This document shows, one piece after another, positions 26,201-40,700 of a stretch of 64,000 nt of DNA. The translations under genes were made by a program, and so were the position numbers. This DNA is from Eudromia elegans (taxonomy: Eukaryota; Chordata; Aves; Tinamiformes; Tinamidae), in NCBI GenBank assembly GCA_003342815.1, contig PTEX01000011.1:7206906-7270905 (forward strand), written 5' to 3'. The notes under the pieces are model-generated. The model ran no database searches and had not been told where the DNA came from. It saw nothing but the letters and a program-made list of their open reading frames with translations. How positions within the stretch are numbered: position 1 is the stretch's first letter; each line of letters opens with the position of its first letter.

Positions 26201-29200
26201 CAAAGTGAAAAAATTCTGCCTCTACAAATATCTTTTCATTATGAGCACATGTGTGAGGGCTGCCTAGACTTTACCCAAACTTTAGTGAGGAACCTTAATC
26301 CTCACTTTAGGGAGGGAACTACAGTAGAGATGCAGAAAGCATCTGAAAGGTGTCAAGCCCTGCAGTTGTCAAGTATTCAGAGCAGATATGAGTATTACAG
26401 TTCTCCCAGGAAGGAATTGAGGGCTCAACATCCAGAAAAAAAAAAAATCAGTTCTTCATAAAAATATTTTTAAAAGGTCTAAAACTGCTGAGATACTAAA
26501 TTAACCTCTATTTAAATTCTTGCTCATTAGGTCATAAGTAAATTGTAGGGACCTCAGTGATCACCATGCACCAGATGAATGAGTCTTACTGAAATTAGAA
26601 AAGCCTGAGTCTGTGATTATGCATTATTGACACGGTGAAAAAGTATATAATCTTCTTGAGATCTTGGTGCCTCTACTCATCAGAGTCCTATTCCATGAAA
26701 TCCACAACTAGGACAAACTTGCAATTAGTAGAAGAAAGTCTAATGTTAGCTCTGCAGCCTCATCAAACTCATCAAACTCATCAGCACTTACTTACTTAGA
26801 TGCATGTCTCTGTCTCAGCAGTGATTATCTAAAAAATCTCAAGTTTATCCATATTGGATCCTTGTAATTGGAAGAACCATTTCAGTTTCATTTTTCAGTT
26901 ACCGTTCCCTGCTAAGCATTTACTGTCATAGGTTTGCATCATAAGTTTGCAAGCTTTTTTAAGCAACAGAGCAATGCAAAGCTGTCACCCCCAATTCTAC
27001 ACAAATGCAGATATGCCATTGTCCTCAAGTGCATCACTTCTGTGTTTATGGCATTTTCTTGTTACCTTGGGGCTGCCAGGCAAAAAAGAAGCTGGAGAGA
27101 GTGTTGGTAGTTCCCTGAATTACTGTCAGGACGTGTAAGTAGCACAACATACTTCAGAGAGGCTCCTTCCCTTTTCTTGGGATACCCCGTGAGTCACCTC
27201 TGACTGTGCATTATTCCCATGGCNCATAGGCTGCATGTTTAGGCTCGTGTCACTCTGTTGTGTCAGGGAAAACATGTTAAAGAAAACTGCTGTCATATGC
27301 ACAGTCACCTGTTGGTGGTTAGGGAAACAGGATTTGATTGCACTGGCTACTGCCCAGCAGTAGGAGTTTTGCAAGGGGTAACTGGAGGTAAGCACTATGC
27401 AGGCTTGTTTTGTCAGTGTCCTGCTCTTGCCACAGGCAACCTCCTCCATAATCTTCCTTGCAAAGACTTTTGGAAATGCAACATTTTCAATGGTTGTCAT
27501 TGTACAGCTTTGTCATAGTGATGTATGCATGGAAAGATTCTTTGAGTATCAGATTCAGAAAGTGGATTTTTGGAACACTAATTCAGCCATAAGGCTTCAA
27601 ACATGGGGAACTGGAAACTATTTCAAAACCGGATATCAATTCCTCATCCAGATCTTCTAGATTTTCACTGAAATTCTAGAGCAAAATTGTCATGGCCATG
27701 CAAGTGAGCCAGTCTGATTTTCTGCACCCTGTGCAGCAATGTCCTGTGCTTAGTGCCTGCTTCTGACATTCCTTGCAATGATTAGCAACAAGGGGGACAG
27801 CAGACTCTGTTTGGAGGGTGAAGATGACAACAGTAGTTTGGAGAAAGTCTGTAACTGGTTTTTTGCTGGCTCTCTGTACAATCAGACAGCAACGGAGAGG
27901 GAGTTAAATCCCTTTAGATCATCTGCATATGCTAAATGGACTTATATCAAGATACCAGTTTCACATGGGACTGTTTAACTGAGCAAAACAAAACCTTTGA
28001 GTGTCATCAAAAGGGTGTTTTCAGCTAAACCTAAAATATGATACATGCTAAAAGCACGACTCAGTAGCCTATACAGAATAGCACATACTGAGCTTTCCTG
28101 CAGCTGAGTGCAGTGTTATGCTGCTCTGTGTTCCCTGCAAGAAGAGGGAAATGGTTACAATGGTGGCGTAAAACCTGTGATACACTTTGCCAGAGTGGAG
28201 TTCTCTAGGTACTCCACCAGGAAAAGAGTCCCAGTCCCTTGACCAGCTGGTGCAGGGTGGCTCATGCCTGCACTGCATAGCTCTNGGACCTCTGTAGCTG
28301 TCCTGCTTTATTGTTATTGTTTTTCCCCAGATAGAAATACACTAAGTAATACCTGGCTGTATTACAGCCTACCAGAGTTGTGGCAGGCTGAAACATCAAC
28401 GGTATAGATTGTCTGCCTTTGAGCATCTGAAGACATAAGAAGAACTGGAACAGTTTCAGAGCAAATTTAGTATAGCTAACATCCAGATTCTCTCTCCAAG
28501 GTGGATGTGTCCCCAGTGTCCTTTCAGCTCTAGAAAGAAACCCGGAAGTGACTAACTTGCAGGACAAACATGTCATTGGAGTACCCAGCTCTTGATTTGG
28601 GGAAGAACTGCACAGATGAAATAGTTCCAACAGATAAAGAAGCCTTTGTCTCTTTCACCTTAGCTAACTTGGGCACTAGGCTTTAAAAAATGCAGTCTGT
28701 GTAGTCAAACACTCTTGCTTCTATTGTTTCTAACTTTAATAAATACACATTCCTCTTGTGTCAAAGCTTTGTATACTTTGTTCTAGATCAGAGGCCAACT
28801 TACATGTTTGAAAGTCAAGCAAAATGAGTTTTCAGCTGTGAATTATTCAAATGTGAGAGTAGGAAGGAAAGAGACTTTAATGTGATCAGAAATGTTGCCC
28901 TCTGGTTACTCAAAAGCTCTTTAAATGCTTTAAAATTTCTAAGCAGCTTATACAATTTAATCTACTTTTGCCATCTTTTCAACAATCTCTTGGACTGAGA
29001 AGAATCTGTTCTCAGGAGCTCTGAATTTGGTCTGATAGATAAAGGTTGCTTTTGGACTCCTTGTCTTTAGTGATTCCACCTCAAAGCTTCCTAGGGGCTG
29101 GTGTAGATATGCCATAAAGAACTAGGGATCAGACTACCCACACATAGCACTCTTGCACTGAGTTCATCTGCACAGAAGAGAATCTGGATGTATACACATC

Positions 29201-29240
29201 ACAGAGCTCTTTCCTTGAGATAGTGCAAAAGCTCTCCTAT
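20219..29240. other. Intergenic, no gene seen
   Basis: Mostly AT-rich. The longest open frame is 141 codons (21529-21954, plus) with low-complexity Ser/Leu content and no domain. An A19 run lies at 22016-22034, a short (GGAT)4 near 23851-23866, a TA-rich tract at 24931-24960 and a triplicated 9-mer CATCAAACT near 26767. No recognisable genes. Confidence 0.6.
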
Positions 29241-29266
29241 TAGAATCATAGAATCATAGAATACTT
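29241..29266 (-). mobile_element. Probable CR1 3'-tail remnant
   Basis: TAGAATCATAGAATCATAGA matches the terminal repeat of avian CR1 in reverse orientation, then sequence identity is lost within a few bases. It is only about 26 bp, so it is either an extreme 5' truncation or a decayed copy. Confidence 0.6.
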
Positions 29267-30113
29267 AAAACTCTAGGCTTGTGTGAAAAGGCAATTATGT
29301 AGAAAAATATGAGTGCCCCTATGACAAACAGACTGAGCATTCACAGTTGGTCAATTTATAAAAGTCCGGCTGTTCCCATGCTAACTTGGCTCTGGTTCTG
29401 TATTTCCCTGTGTGAGGTAAACCTCAGCTGTTAGTGTTATTTGCTCTTTGCATATGCCATAAAGTATACAGGATATGAAGGATATGAAACGTTGCAGATC
29501 CAAAGATGCAGAAGCACCTCAGAGCTAAAGAACTTCCTGATGTAATACTGAACCAAAGTTGAAATATCACTTTGAGCTTAGTAGCTTCCCTCTGTACTTC
29601 CCTCTTTCCCCAGAGAAATCCACAGTGCCTCTTCTGAGTACTCAGCTGGGGATGCCGGACTCCTACCAAGCGTGAGCAATGCTGTGCCTCAGTCAGCAAC
29701 AGGCCTTTAGCTGAAAAGCACAAAAATATGCAAATCACGCCATCTTGCAAGAACCCAATTACCTTTATATAAAAAGCCTAAGGGGTAGGTGTCATTTGGA
29801 ATTTAGACTAAGTCTGAAATAGCACAAACCATTTAGGCAGTATAATGAATCGTAATAACGACTTTGAAAAAGACCTCATGCAACCACATATGAAGGACAG
29901 ACTCAATATTCAGTGCTTCAGGTACCTGCCTATGCCTTTAAAGGCCCTGACATTCACTTCACCTCCCCTTATGCGGGTCAGATAACCAGGGCTGTGCTGA
30001 ACAATAAAGAGCAGCCCGAGGCTTTCAGAGGAGCAGGTTAGGTTTACATTAGGCATTTTCCATATGGACTTTCGGTAAGGTACACCCAGGTCTGAGGAAC
30101 AGAGTAAGCAATA

Positions 30114-30191
30114 ATGCCTGCACTTAGCAGTGTGTACAGTAAACAGCCTGGAGAGCAGGTGACAGCTCAGCTAAAGTGCCCGGCTAATCTG
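30114..30191 (+). other. Candidate first coding exon (speculative chain, part 1)
   Basis: An ATG opens 26 codons (MPALSSVYSKQPGEQ...) ending exactly at a strong donor AATCTG|GTGAGT (GT at 30192-30193) in phase 0. The surrounding 300 bp are less AT-rich than the rest of the region. No domain or known protein is recognised. It is listed because its phase matches the next candidate at 36388. Confidence 0.15.
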
Positions 30192-31342
30192 GTGAGTGCC
30201 TCTGAAAGTGACTTTGGGAGGTCTGCTTCAGTCTGCCTGTCTTTTGTGCATTTTATAAACAAGGTCTCCCTCGACCTGCCAAGCCCACCAGTTCCCCAGG
30301 AAGGCTAAAGCCAAGCAGGGCTCCTCCTGAGTCAGGCTTCATCGACACCAATGAGATGTGCAAGTGTCACTTTCAGCCCTCCCCATGATGAACATCTTAG
30401 CTGAGCAGTATTCTTTTTGGATAAAAAAACCCCCAAAACAACAGAGCAGAGCTGAGGACACACACACACAGAGCAATAACGAGGCACAATTTTTCTGTCC
30501 AAGGCAGTTCAGAAACAGTCTGAGGTAACCTAAGTAAAATCATGCAGTTTCAAAGTGTTACAATCAGACTAGAAGACAAATCCTACAGTTACAGTCACCA
30601 CTGGAAACAGCAAGTTGTCACTAGCATGCAATGAATGTTCCACAAACAATCAGAAGATCTCACAGCAATTGACTTTTCTGCTCCAGTTCTAAGAGCTTAG
30701 GGAAGATTTCATGTAGCTAGTTTTCTTCCAGTTTTTCCTAGGATCTTCTGCTTCTGGTACGGCAAATATTGGCAAGGACACACCTGGAAAAGTTCAGGTT
30801 GGTGCTTATCTGGACTCAAGAGCTTCAAAATGGTCCTCCTCTTCTCTGTATGTGCCTTACAGCACTGGCTGTAAATGTTTTTCCCTCCCTCACGTTTTTA
30901 TCTGTGAAAAGCCTTAGTTTCTACATTCTGATGCCTTCACATGAAGTCCTGGGCAAAGATGCAGAACGTAATTAAAGTCACATGAAAAAATAAAGGCTTT
31001 GTATCAAATCCTTGGGCTACAAAGCCTTGGGCAGAGTTGTTAGTGGGTAGTGGTGGGCCTGTCTGTCCTGTCAGGCACAGAAAATGCTCCCTGTGGCTCT
31101 TGCTAGAACACATGATTTTGAAAAATAAAGTGCCTATCGTTACTAACTAGTTTGATTAAATTTACTCTAGACTAGAGTTTCCATCACCTCACTTTCTGTC
31201 TGGGAAGGAAAGCTAGACCAATTCATAGAATTTGGATCCAGTGAGTTTCAGCTTCTGATACATTTGCACAGTCTGTTCAGTTTGTAGGATATATATATGC
31301 AGCTATGCAAAGGTATCAGAATACATACATATCTGTGTTTGG

Positions 31343-31390
31343 GTATATACATACATACATATATATACACACACACAAAAATATATATAG
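31343..31390. repeat. TA/CA-rich simple repeat
   Basis: Alternating purine-pyrimidine DNA (TATACATACATACATATATA then CACACACA, then TATATATA), about 48 bp. Confidence 0.85.
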
Positions 31391-34300
31391 GCTGCTTTCA
31401 TTGACTTGAATGTTATTGTTGCTTTTTTTTCTTTCTAAGACTTGGATGCTTAATCCAGGGTCTTTCACAAAGCAGATTAATTTTAAAGCTTCTCTAGTCC
31501 TCTGCAAGTCCCAGAAGGAGTCAGTCCCACTAGGGAAGAAGCTCACGTCCTCGCTCCCCAGCCTGTGCCAGCCAAACGTGGAAACAGGGCCTCCTCCCAT
31601 CTCACCACATAAAACAGAGCACTGAACATCAAGGATCCAGTTTCAGCCATGAAGCAGTTGTTATTTTCACCAAGGAGTGGCTTTATTCTCACCCCAGCTC
31701 TTGGCCCATATCATGAAGATAAATAGTTTTTATGGTTGCTTTTCAATATATATACCTAATGCATGGGAGAAGCAGGAATGAATAGTCACCACAGAGTAAA
31801 GATCCCTATTCTAGCAATTTTGCTCCAGTCTATCTGTATGCAACATTAGGTCTTTAATGTACTCACTTGTACTCACTTAAAAGGATCTATAATGATAGTA
31901 TTTCAAACCTATAATACATACATGACAACTACACAGTTAGTCTGAGATTAAAATCCAGAATTTTGTTCCACAAGCCCTGTTAGTAACTCAGTTGAAACTG
32001 CAGACCTGAAGGACATAAGGATCCCTCTCCCCGCCATTCATGTCTCTGGGTAAGTGGAGTATTGTTATCAGGGCATTTTACAAAGCCTACTGATTTAGTG
32101 TGATTCCTTCTACACTTACAGATATACTCACTACAGCGTGGCTCACTCTGAAGAACTATTCTCATCACAAGTTTTCAGAGGCAAACAAAATGAAAGAGCT
32201 TTTCCGCTCCAAAATAACACAACTTCTGCATCATCTTGGGCTAACATTTTCAGACTCAGTTCTGTCTCAGATTTCTAAAAACTCCAGTTTGTCATTCAGT
32301 AATATGGTGTGACTGTGCTCTTGTGAGACAGAAAAAAGCTGGGTGATGTTTCTAGATGAGGTAATAGTCATATGGGAGTTCACACCCCTGCTCAGCTCTA
32401 TTTTCTGGTTTTCAGTTTCTGCATCTGTAAAGCAATATATATTACATGAAGATTTCAAGGGCTATGACAGCCAGTGTGACGAAAGACAGTGAAATGCTAA
32501 ATACAACCAAAATATCAAATAACTACCAAATACCAATATGAGAATGGCCAAGTATAGAAATTCCTATAAGCAATACAGATTTTATTCATGTTATTTTGTT
32601 TCAAAAATTTCTTCACTTTTAATCCCTGTGTGTAAGGGCACAAGGTGTATTTTAGTAAACAGGGAGAATTCAGCTAAGTTTCTCAGAAGATAAAAATGAT
32701 GTAAAACGAGAACAGTTAGGATAGCTGATTGGATTTTGAAACTAGAAATAAATCCAAAACATTGAGAAGCAAACAAGGAAAACACTGCAATAATAGGCAA
32801 GAAGCAAATCTAAGTCAGTAACAGAACAATATTGATAGAAAATGGAATTCTTTAAAAAAGGATTCCTTTCATCTATAATGCTTTTTCTCATCTCCAAACC
32901 TGTTAAAGCCAACTAAGATAATTTTCCTGCACAAGAACAATTAGTTCAAAGAAAGCACAAAATATATGTTATATATGGAAGTTCAGCCTGCTGGAAAGGT
33001 CAGGCTGTGATACATAAGAAATCCTTATATGAGGGAAATACTTACGAAGATTTACACTTTTTAACTGAAGGCATAAATAACAGTCACATATTCAACTGTG
33101 GTTTGGAATTATACTTAAAAAAAAGTGTCAATGAAAACCATCTATCACGCAAAACACTACCCTGGCTCTGAGATCTGGCTCTGAGAACCTCTGGTTCACA
33201 TTAGATGGAAATGTTGTTTTTCATCCCCTGTAAAACAGGATTGAGACGAGATCACATCTTCCTCAATCTAAATGAAAATCCTCACATGGAAGGAAGTAAT
33301 GTGAATGGCTCTACTAAACCTGGAGCACTTCACATTCAAAAAAGAGAGATGGGATCTTCCAGAAGGTAACCCAAATTATAAGAGGGAGCTCACTTCTTTT
33401 TTTTTTTAGACCTTAAAGATAAATATTGAAAATTAAGACTCCTGGAGTCTAGCAGATGCTCCTAGCTCTTCTGGCAACATAATTAAGGCTGCTCTCTTTA
33501 GAGTAACAGGACTGAATAAAAACTTAAGAACTCGAATCTCAACTATTTATGCCTTCCATAATGTAATTCTAGATCATTAGTTTTAAAATCTGCTTTCTTG
33601 ACAACTCACATACCTAATCAACTTTCTTACATTGTCCAAAAAAGAAGAAGTCAATGAAAGAAAGAGCAATATGTCTGCAAGAAACATGACAGGGTAGGAA
33701 GCAATCCTTTTCTAGAGATTAGTAGGAAAAAAAATGTTTATTAGGGGCATCTACACTGCACACAGATTAGAGTCTGAATAAAATACACTTCCATTTGAGA
33801 ATAAAACAGAAGAATTTATGTTTACCCTAATGCACACAACTCATCATCTGCTTTACAAATATTTACATACCTTGGACTTAAGGCTTCTTGTGTGTCCTGC
33901 TTTCATGGACTCGCTCCTATATATCTTTGTGACAGAAATGCTAAGTCAGTGAAGCATGACCAGTACCGGTAACCCACTCCCTACTGTGAAATTATCTAAG
34001 CAGCAACCCATTTTTTATTTTTCTCTTCCTGAAGCTACCACTGGGACCTTCTAGAATATATGGCTGCATTTCCTACCCAGCATAGACATTTCTGTACTAT
34101 CCAAAACTCTCACAGAGAAAGCACTGCTATGTATGTTTGAAATTGTATGCAAATACATCTGACATTTAGAATGACTTTTAGACAGAGAACTTATTAAAAA
34201 GGGTGTAATACATACATTCCTAGATTGCACCCTGGGCCTCAGCACTATAAGGCCAAGCACTGTGGCCACCCATGCTTCTCTCTCTGAGAAATCTTCCTAA

Positions 34301-34833
34301 GGAGGGAAGAGCCCCATTGATGGGTCAATCTGGTGCCACGAGTTACCTATCCTGGTGGTCACATCTGCTTTTTAATGTTCCTCACAGTTTCGCTTCTGCT
34401 GACCTCAAGAGGCTGCTCAGTGGCAGACAGTCCATAGCTGCTTCCAGGATCCTGGAGCGCAGCCCGCTCTCAGCATGCACTGGGAACCTTCACAAAGCCC
34501 TGGTGACCAAGCAGGGAGCTTAGTGAGACACTGCTAATACTTCTGAGCTGGCAATTGCAGCGGCAGCTTATGCTGCTTCACGCGATCTGTGTGCCTTTCC
34601 TACTATGCATTTCAAAAGATAGGAATACCAAATACGGTCTCTGGCAAGGGGAAAAAAAATGCTAGTGTTACATAATTTGGCCAAATGAGTTTTTTTTTTT
34701 AAAAAAGTTAAACGGCATCAAGTTGCTCTGATCAAGAACTCTGCTTTATGGGGTTTTTTTCTGCGTTAGTTTCTTATGAAGGGACAGAGGAACCACCTTG
34801 GAAAGGACTTAGCCCTGTTCAAGTGATTTCAGT

Positions 34834-34852
34834 CACACACACACACNACACA
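34834..34852. repeat. Short (CA)n repeat
   Basis: About nine CA units interrupted by one unresolved base (n at 34847). Confidence 0.85.
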
Positions 34853-36387
34853 GTCAACATATTGACAATAACTGTTTTTCTTATCCTCTCAAACTGGAAT
34901 TTTGCTGTTGTGGTGTCCTTTGCTCCATGGGTAAGATCACTGCTTTTCTATTTCTCTTGCACTGTGCTCTCTCTTGGCAACAGAGAATTAAGCTTGCCAA
35001 AATGATGATATGCAGCAAAGTGCTAGCGCTGGAATTGAGCATTTAGCCACCCAGCTAAATGAACTTTGCTCCCTAGAGGCTGCTGGAGGAGCCAGCGAGC
35101 GAGACAGGGATGGGCAGTCTGCACTCTGCATTCTAATCTTGGCTGTGCTGCTGACTCATCATGGCACCTTTGGCAAATAACTGCCTTGATATATTAGGGT
35201 TTTTCTTACATGAAGTGGTCACACTCAGTTCTAGGCACTAGCTACCTTATTTAGAGAATCCAAAATAGTTAGGATGAATATTTTCTGTCCAATAAACTGG
35301 CAATCCTTAATTTTCTTCCCTGCTCTGGGGAGAAAGGGGCAGAAGTGTTAGAAAGGAAGCAGTACGTTGAAGCAAAGTGATTCAGCTCTATGGCCTCAGA
35401 GATCAAATTTATTCCAATTGCACATCATTCAAGAGAGACAGTCAGATAAAACCTAACCCCTACTCACCAAAGGTTGAGAAGACGACAACAGCCCATACTT
35501 TTCCAAGAAAGAACAGATACTTGCAGTTACGTGTCTATCAAATGAGCTAGTATAATTTGGAAAATCTGACCTGTGAGAGTATTGTCAGCATTGATGTGCT
35601 GCCAAGCAGCCTATTCCTATTTATTCCACTGAAGTCAACCTTGCTGACACAACTCTTTTTAAAGGCAATCTACTTGGTGCATGCCTGTCCTGTTACTAGG
35701 TTACTAGAGAATGAACTATCTCTGTTTTTTGTAAACCCCTGTACTTGCTTTTGGAAGTCTGGTCACACAAATCTCTATGCCAGACCTATTTGTATCTTTG
35801 ATTTGTATTTTTTTGCCCCAGACCCTTCCCAGCTATTCTTCTTTGCATTTTGATGAACTCTTCCTGCCTCTTTCCCCAAGCCTCGCTGTAAGATAAATAG
35901 AGGATTCAGACTATTTGGTTTTGACCACTGCCAAGGTTTGTGCTCTCGGCAGCATGCTGATCGTGGCTGCAATTCTTGTCTTGCAGGGACTTGGGATCCA
36001 GTTACATTTGCTGGCGTCAAGCAGACTCTGCAGACCACTATGAAATACTGAATCTAAAAATAAGAGTGAAAAAGTGCAAAACCAAAGAGTCTGGGATATT
36101 AAAATTCCAGGAAAGTTGTAGGAGAGTTGGAAAGAGGCACATAAACTGTCTCAGGGGAAAACACTCACATATTGGGGGTGGTCTAAATTAAGCCTATGGG
36201 TTTGCCTTTTTTAGCTTTGTCACCCATGTGACACTGGAGCAGAGCCTTTGGGTGCAGGTATTTCAGCTAACACAAAGAAGGCATTGGAGCCTCTCCGAGA
36301 GGCAAGTCACACCAGCTGCTGCTGACTGCCTTTGCTCGGGCTGAGGCCGGCTAACCCCAGGTGCACTTTGCTTCTGTTTGCACACAG

Positions 36388-36495
36388 CCTCTCGACCGGG
36401 ATCCTATCTCAGCTGCTGGATTGCTCACTCGGACCAAGAGCGCTGCTGACGGGGCCAGNGGGCCATCCGGGCCTGGGAAGACTTTCCAGGTATTG
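36388..36495 (+). other. Candidate coding exon (speculative chain, part 2)
   Basis: The acceptor GCTTCTGTTTGCACACAG (AG at 36386-36387) is followed by 108 nt open in phase 0 and the donor GTATTG|GTGAGT (GT at 36496-36497). The 36 codons read PLDRDPISAAGLLTRTK..., Gly/Pro-rich towards the end, with one unresolved base. The segment is richer in GC and CpG than its flanks. No known family is recognised. Confidence 0.2.
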
Positions 36496-37675
36496 GTGAG
36501 TCCTGGGAACTCATGAGGAACTCTCATTTTTAATGCTTTTGTGCATTTTCTGTTGTACAGTGACATGTGTAAGATTAACTAATGTGCCCATTGCCCAGCC
36601 TAAAGAGTTCAGACCAGATACTTGTTGGAATTGCTTCACAATTCAAATATTTAGTCTGAGACTAGGTAGAAAGGGACAAATGCTATCTCTGCGGGGCATT
36701 CTGTAAATCTCATATGAAGAATCTGGGGGTAAATTTCTTATCTCTTGGGGGAAAAAAATCATCTTTGAAACTGTCTTTTCCTGTTTAACCATTAAACCAG
36801 CACAAGAATTAACTTTAAGTACAAAGTTGCATTTACAAATGCAACNTTTACTGTGACTGTCCTTTCCTTGCCAAGCTTACTTTTCCCTTGCGTTTTAGGA
36901 TTTTAGACTAAACTGTTTTCAAAAAAGTCTTTCTAGTTTTAATCAAAATCAAATTGCAAAAGACTTTAATTTTACTTCTTTTTTGATGCTTTGAAGTTAA
37001 AACTGTGATATGACTGTGAAACTGGGGTTTAAAAGAAAGTAGATTTGTGTTTGCATAACAGTGTATTATATATACACAGTACTAGAGCTCCATGGCTACC
37101 CATAATTGCAGCGATAGTGTATCAGTAGGGGTAGCTCCTTGGGAGTTTGCATATAGGTCAGAAGTTTCCAGATNATGCTGAAGATTATATGTATTCTGGA
37201 TTGCATTTTCAAAGTATGCCATGATTTAGTCATGAGACTCATTCGCATTCATGAGAGCTGCAAAGAGATTCCTCACACTAAACTGAACACGCAGCCTGGC
37301 ACAGTGTTTCGTCTTGTCAAGATATTACCACGTCTGGTCTTAGCCCTTAATTCAGCCTCAATGCATTGCTGTATCGGGCTCGATTTCCCTGGGGTAAGCA
37401 ATAGGAATGAATACCTTGCTTCTTTAGATTTACACATTATACAACATTTTGATTTGGCTTGATTCTTTATCTATATTAACTTGAGTAGCTCACACTGTGT
37501 GCTTTCTAAAGAAACCTAGAATTGGACAGTTTTAAGTGGACATTTACAACTGCACAGGTATTTTAGCAGGGATTCTTTTCAAACCTCTACCGATCCAGAT
37601 GTGACCTTGGAAGCACTTCACAGGCAGCATTTTCTGTAAAATGGTTAATTGCTTTCTACAGCTACACAGCTGTAC

Positions 37676-37710
37676 ATTTCATTTAGCTACAGCTACAGCT
37701 AAAATGAAAT
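37676..37710. repeat. Imperfect inverted repeat (hairpin)
   Basis: ATTTCATTTAGCT (37676-37688), an 8-nt spacer and AGCTAAAATGAAAT (37697-37710) pair over 13 bp with one bulged base. It is too short for a microRNA precursor as it stands. Confidence 0.75.
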
Positions 37711-40700
37711 GCTTTGAATAATTTAAAATAATTTAAAATATTCTCTCCAAATATTTAGAAAACTGTACTGCTTATTTACACTTCTTCACTCCCCATATCT
37801 GCTCTGTAGAACAATTTTGGGACTATCAGTTTTACTTTCCAGCAGACAAAAAGCTAACCAAATTACCAGGGAGGCACGTGAAACTTTTATAATGGCTGAG
37901 ACTGTGTGTGTTCAAATAAAAAATATTGAAAATAAACATGCAAAATACCTGCTACTTATGCATGAACATGGCAGATTCCTTCGTAGCTGTACAGAATAAC
38001 AGGTTTCCAGCTTCCTAGCTGATGATGTGTATCATAACAACATACATTGCTCTGGTGTGCTGCACAAGTCCTTGTGTCATGTGCCTGGTTCAGTGTAACT
38101 CCAGACAAAGTTTGTGTGAGAGCTCAGTCCTTACGAAACAGCCAGGAGGCTAAGCCAAGGTGAGAAGCCCATTGCAGAGTGCAAACTGCACAGCTTCATG
38201 TTTTTGCTGCTAGCAAGCATAATACCTCATAATATCTCATCAAACTGAACCTCTGAAGATTTTTTTTTCCCTCCCCAGAGAGTCTGAAGCTTAATATATT
38301 TCAACTATTTGGAATTAATTTTAAATAAACAATTGCCATTCATGTCCTCTGATAGAAAGAAAATTTCCAAGCTTGTTGATGACTATCCATAGATGGACAA
38401 TTTCTGGCAGCAGGTCAAAAGTAGCAAGAAAAACATTAATAGCCTCTTTTATCACAGCTTTGTCAGCCAGGAGGTTCGGCACACACAAAGGTCTGAAGTT
38501 TATGCCAGATTGCTGCTTTCTGCAGATCTCATAGATTTATAATCACTCTTAACTCTCTTGCTCGGTGCCATGCTTACAGGTTCTTTTGAAATTCTTTCTC
38601 TCTCAACTAAGTAAAAGTGAGCTATTGTGCATTTTGCAGGAACCTCTATTCTACATTTTCTTATAGCTACAACAGAGGACAAGACAAAAGGTAGGGGACA
38701 TGAAATACCAATTCCTCTTTTGCAGAATGGGGAGCTGAGGCAGAGACAAAGTACTCTAAGATAGAGTAAAGAAAGAAACCAAATAGGCTGAAGCACTTGG
38801 GAAGCTCTGACTGGGGTAGAGCAAAAGAAAAGCTTTGGTACCAGAAGGATCCAGTTTAACTACAGGAGAGAATAAAGTCAGTATATACATGGATAAGATA
38901 TACATAAATATATACACAGAAAAGAGTGTTTTGAAAAAATAAAAAATAAAAAAATAAGATTTGCAAAAAAAGAGCCCTGGAAGCCTGAAAGATTCACAGT
39001 CACAGATCAGTTTCATTGTGCTGAAGAAACCAAGCAATAGAAATAAAAGAGATTTTTTTAAAATTATTTTCTTTCTGAGCACCTTCTAAACAGAGTAAAC
39101 ATGTTCAAAATCTTGTGAAAAATCTGAACACTGTGTCGTATTTTCCTCACATGCCCCTGAGAAAGTGAATGGCAATCATGGGACATGCTCTGGGCAATGC
39201 GCAATGTCTCTTGCAGAGGTTCAACACACATGTTGGAAGTCTTAGGGCTTAGACATTTAGGATAAATGTCTTGAGGTTGAACTCTAAAGCCCCCAACTGT
39301 GTGAAGAGGCAACAGACATAGTATTAACACCTTGCAACCCATGTAGGAAAGCACATCCTAATAANAATTTCACTTTGTAGAGGGTTGTAAATGAGCAAGT
39401 GATTCATCCTCCGAACAAATCTGGTGTATGTCAAGCAAAGGCAATTTTATCATCCACACAGATGATAAGAGGAATGACCTTGAGCCAAAGAAACAAATTG
39501 CCAAATTTGTAGCACTTGCTTGAAAAGCTGTGCACACTGTAGTTTCAAAGAAATGGCTAGGAAATGCTTAATGGAAAAGAGTGTACTTTTTTCTTTTTCG
39601 AAAAAGTGACTGCCTTTGTTGGTATTTTATGCACGTGTAGATGCATGCATACACAAGAAAAATGCCCTTAGGACAGAGACCCAGCATGAAAATTTACAGC
39701 CAAAGGAACTTTTGGCAAACTAACAAGCATCAAAAATTAAGACTTTACAGTTGGAAATGTTAAGCAGGCATGATTACCTGTGCCACCTGGATGTATGAAT
39801 TTATATTACATGTTGTGTTCTCAGAATGCTTTAAAATCTAGCCTTCCATCTTTTTGTGTGCCTTGTGCTTCCATCTCTTATTCTATATTTATTCTTCTGG
39901 TTGCAGGTAGTCACAAATATTTCACAGAGCTCAGCTTTTGTATTCCTAATTTCAAAGAGTGGTCTAACATTCCTCAGGTGTCTTCACATGCATTTTCACT
40001 ATTGTCAGCAGCAAGCACTAGCCAAAGTGCAAATGATAACAGTTTAAATTCTTGCACAGACTGGAGTAAGTTGCCATAATTCTTTGTTTTCTGGACTGTA
40101 ATAGAAACATGAGTAATTCAAAAAGCTCTGCAGTGTTAGTAAGATATGCTGTGTTGAGCAGTGTTCAGTGACATCTACAATAACCCTGCCACTTTTATCT
40201 GTTGCGTGATCTTTAGCCTCTCGTAACCTACATAACAGAGTTAGGATTAGCTACCCTGAGGTTCAGTTCGTAACTCTGCTTTACTAGTTTCTGAAATCAC
40301 TAATTAAGGTAGCAGCAGAGTGCATTCAGGACTGCTCTTTATCTCCTGCCTTATTTTAAAGAATAATCATTGGAGCAGGTAAAAAGTGTTACATTTGCAT
40401 TACTGTGGCTGGAAAGCGGTCAGGACAATCAAGAAGCAAAACTTTAGGCAGTACTCCACATCTCCAACAAAACACAAATCTTCAGCAAAGTTATCTAATC
40501 CAGGCTGAGAGCAACAAATGAAAAAGGAATGATACAGATAAGACTATGCTATGAGAAAAAAATAAAAAGGGCCAGCATTTTATGCTAATTTTGGATAAAT
40601 TTTCCTGCACAGTTTTATCACTGCATTGCTTTTTATTTCTTAGCAAAATTTGAGTCAAAACATTGCCAATTTCAGTAAGTAGTTTCAAAATCTCATTCTC

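Noticed and set aside
31316..31600. 94-codon minus-strand frame
   Set aside because: Its C-terminal part is translated TA/CA simple repeat (Tyr/Val/Cys/Ile-rich); no domain.
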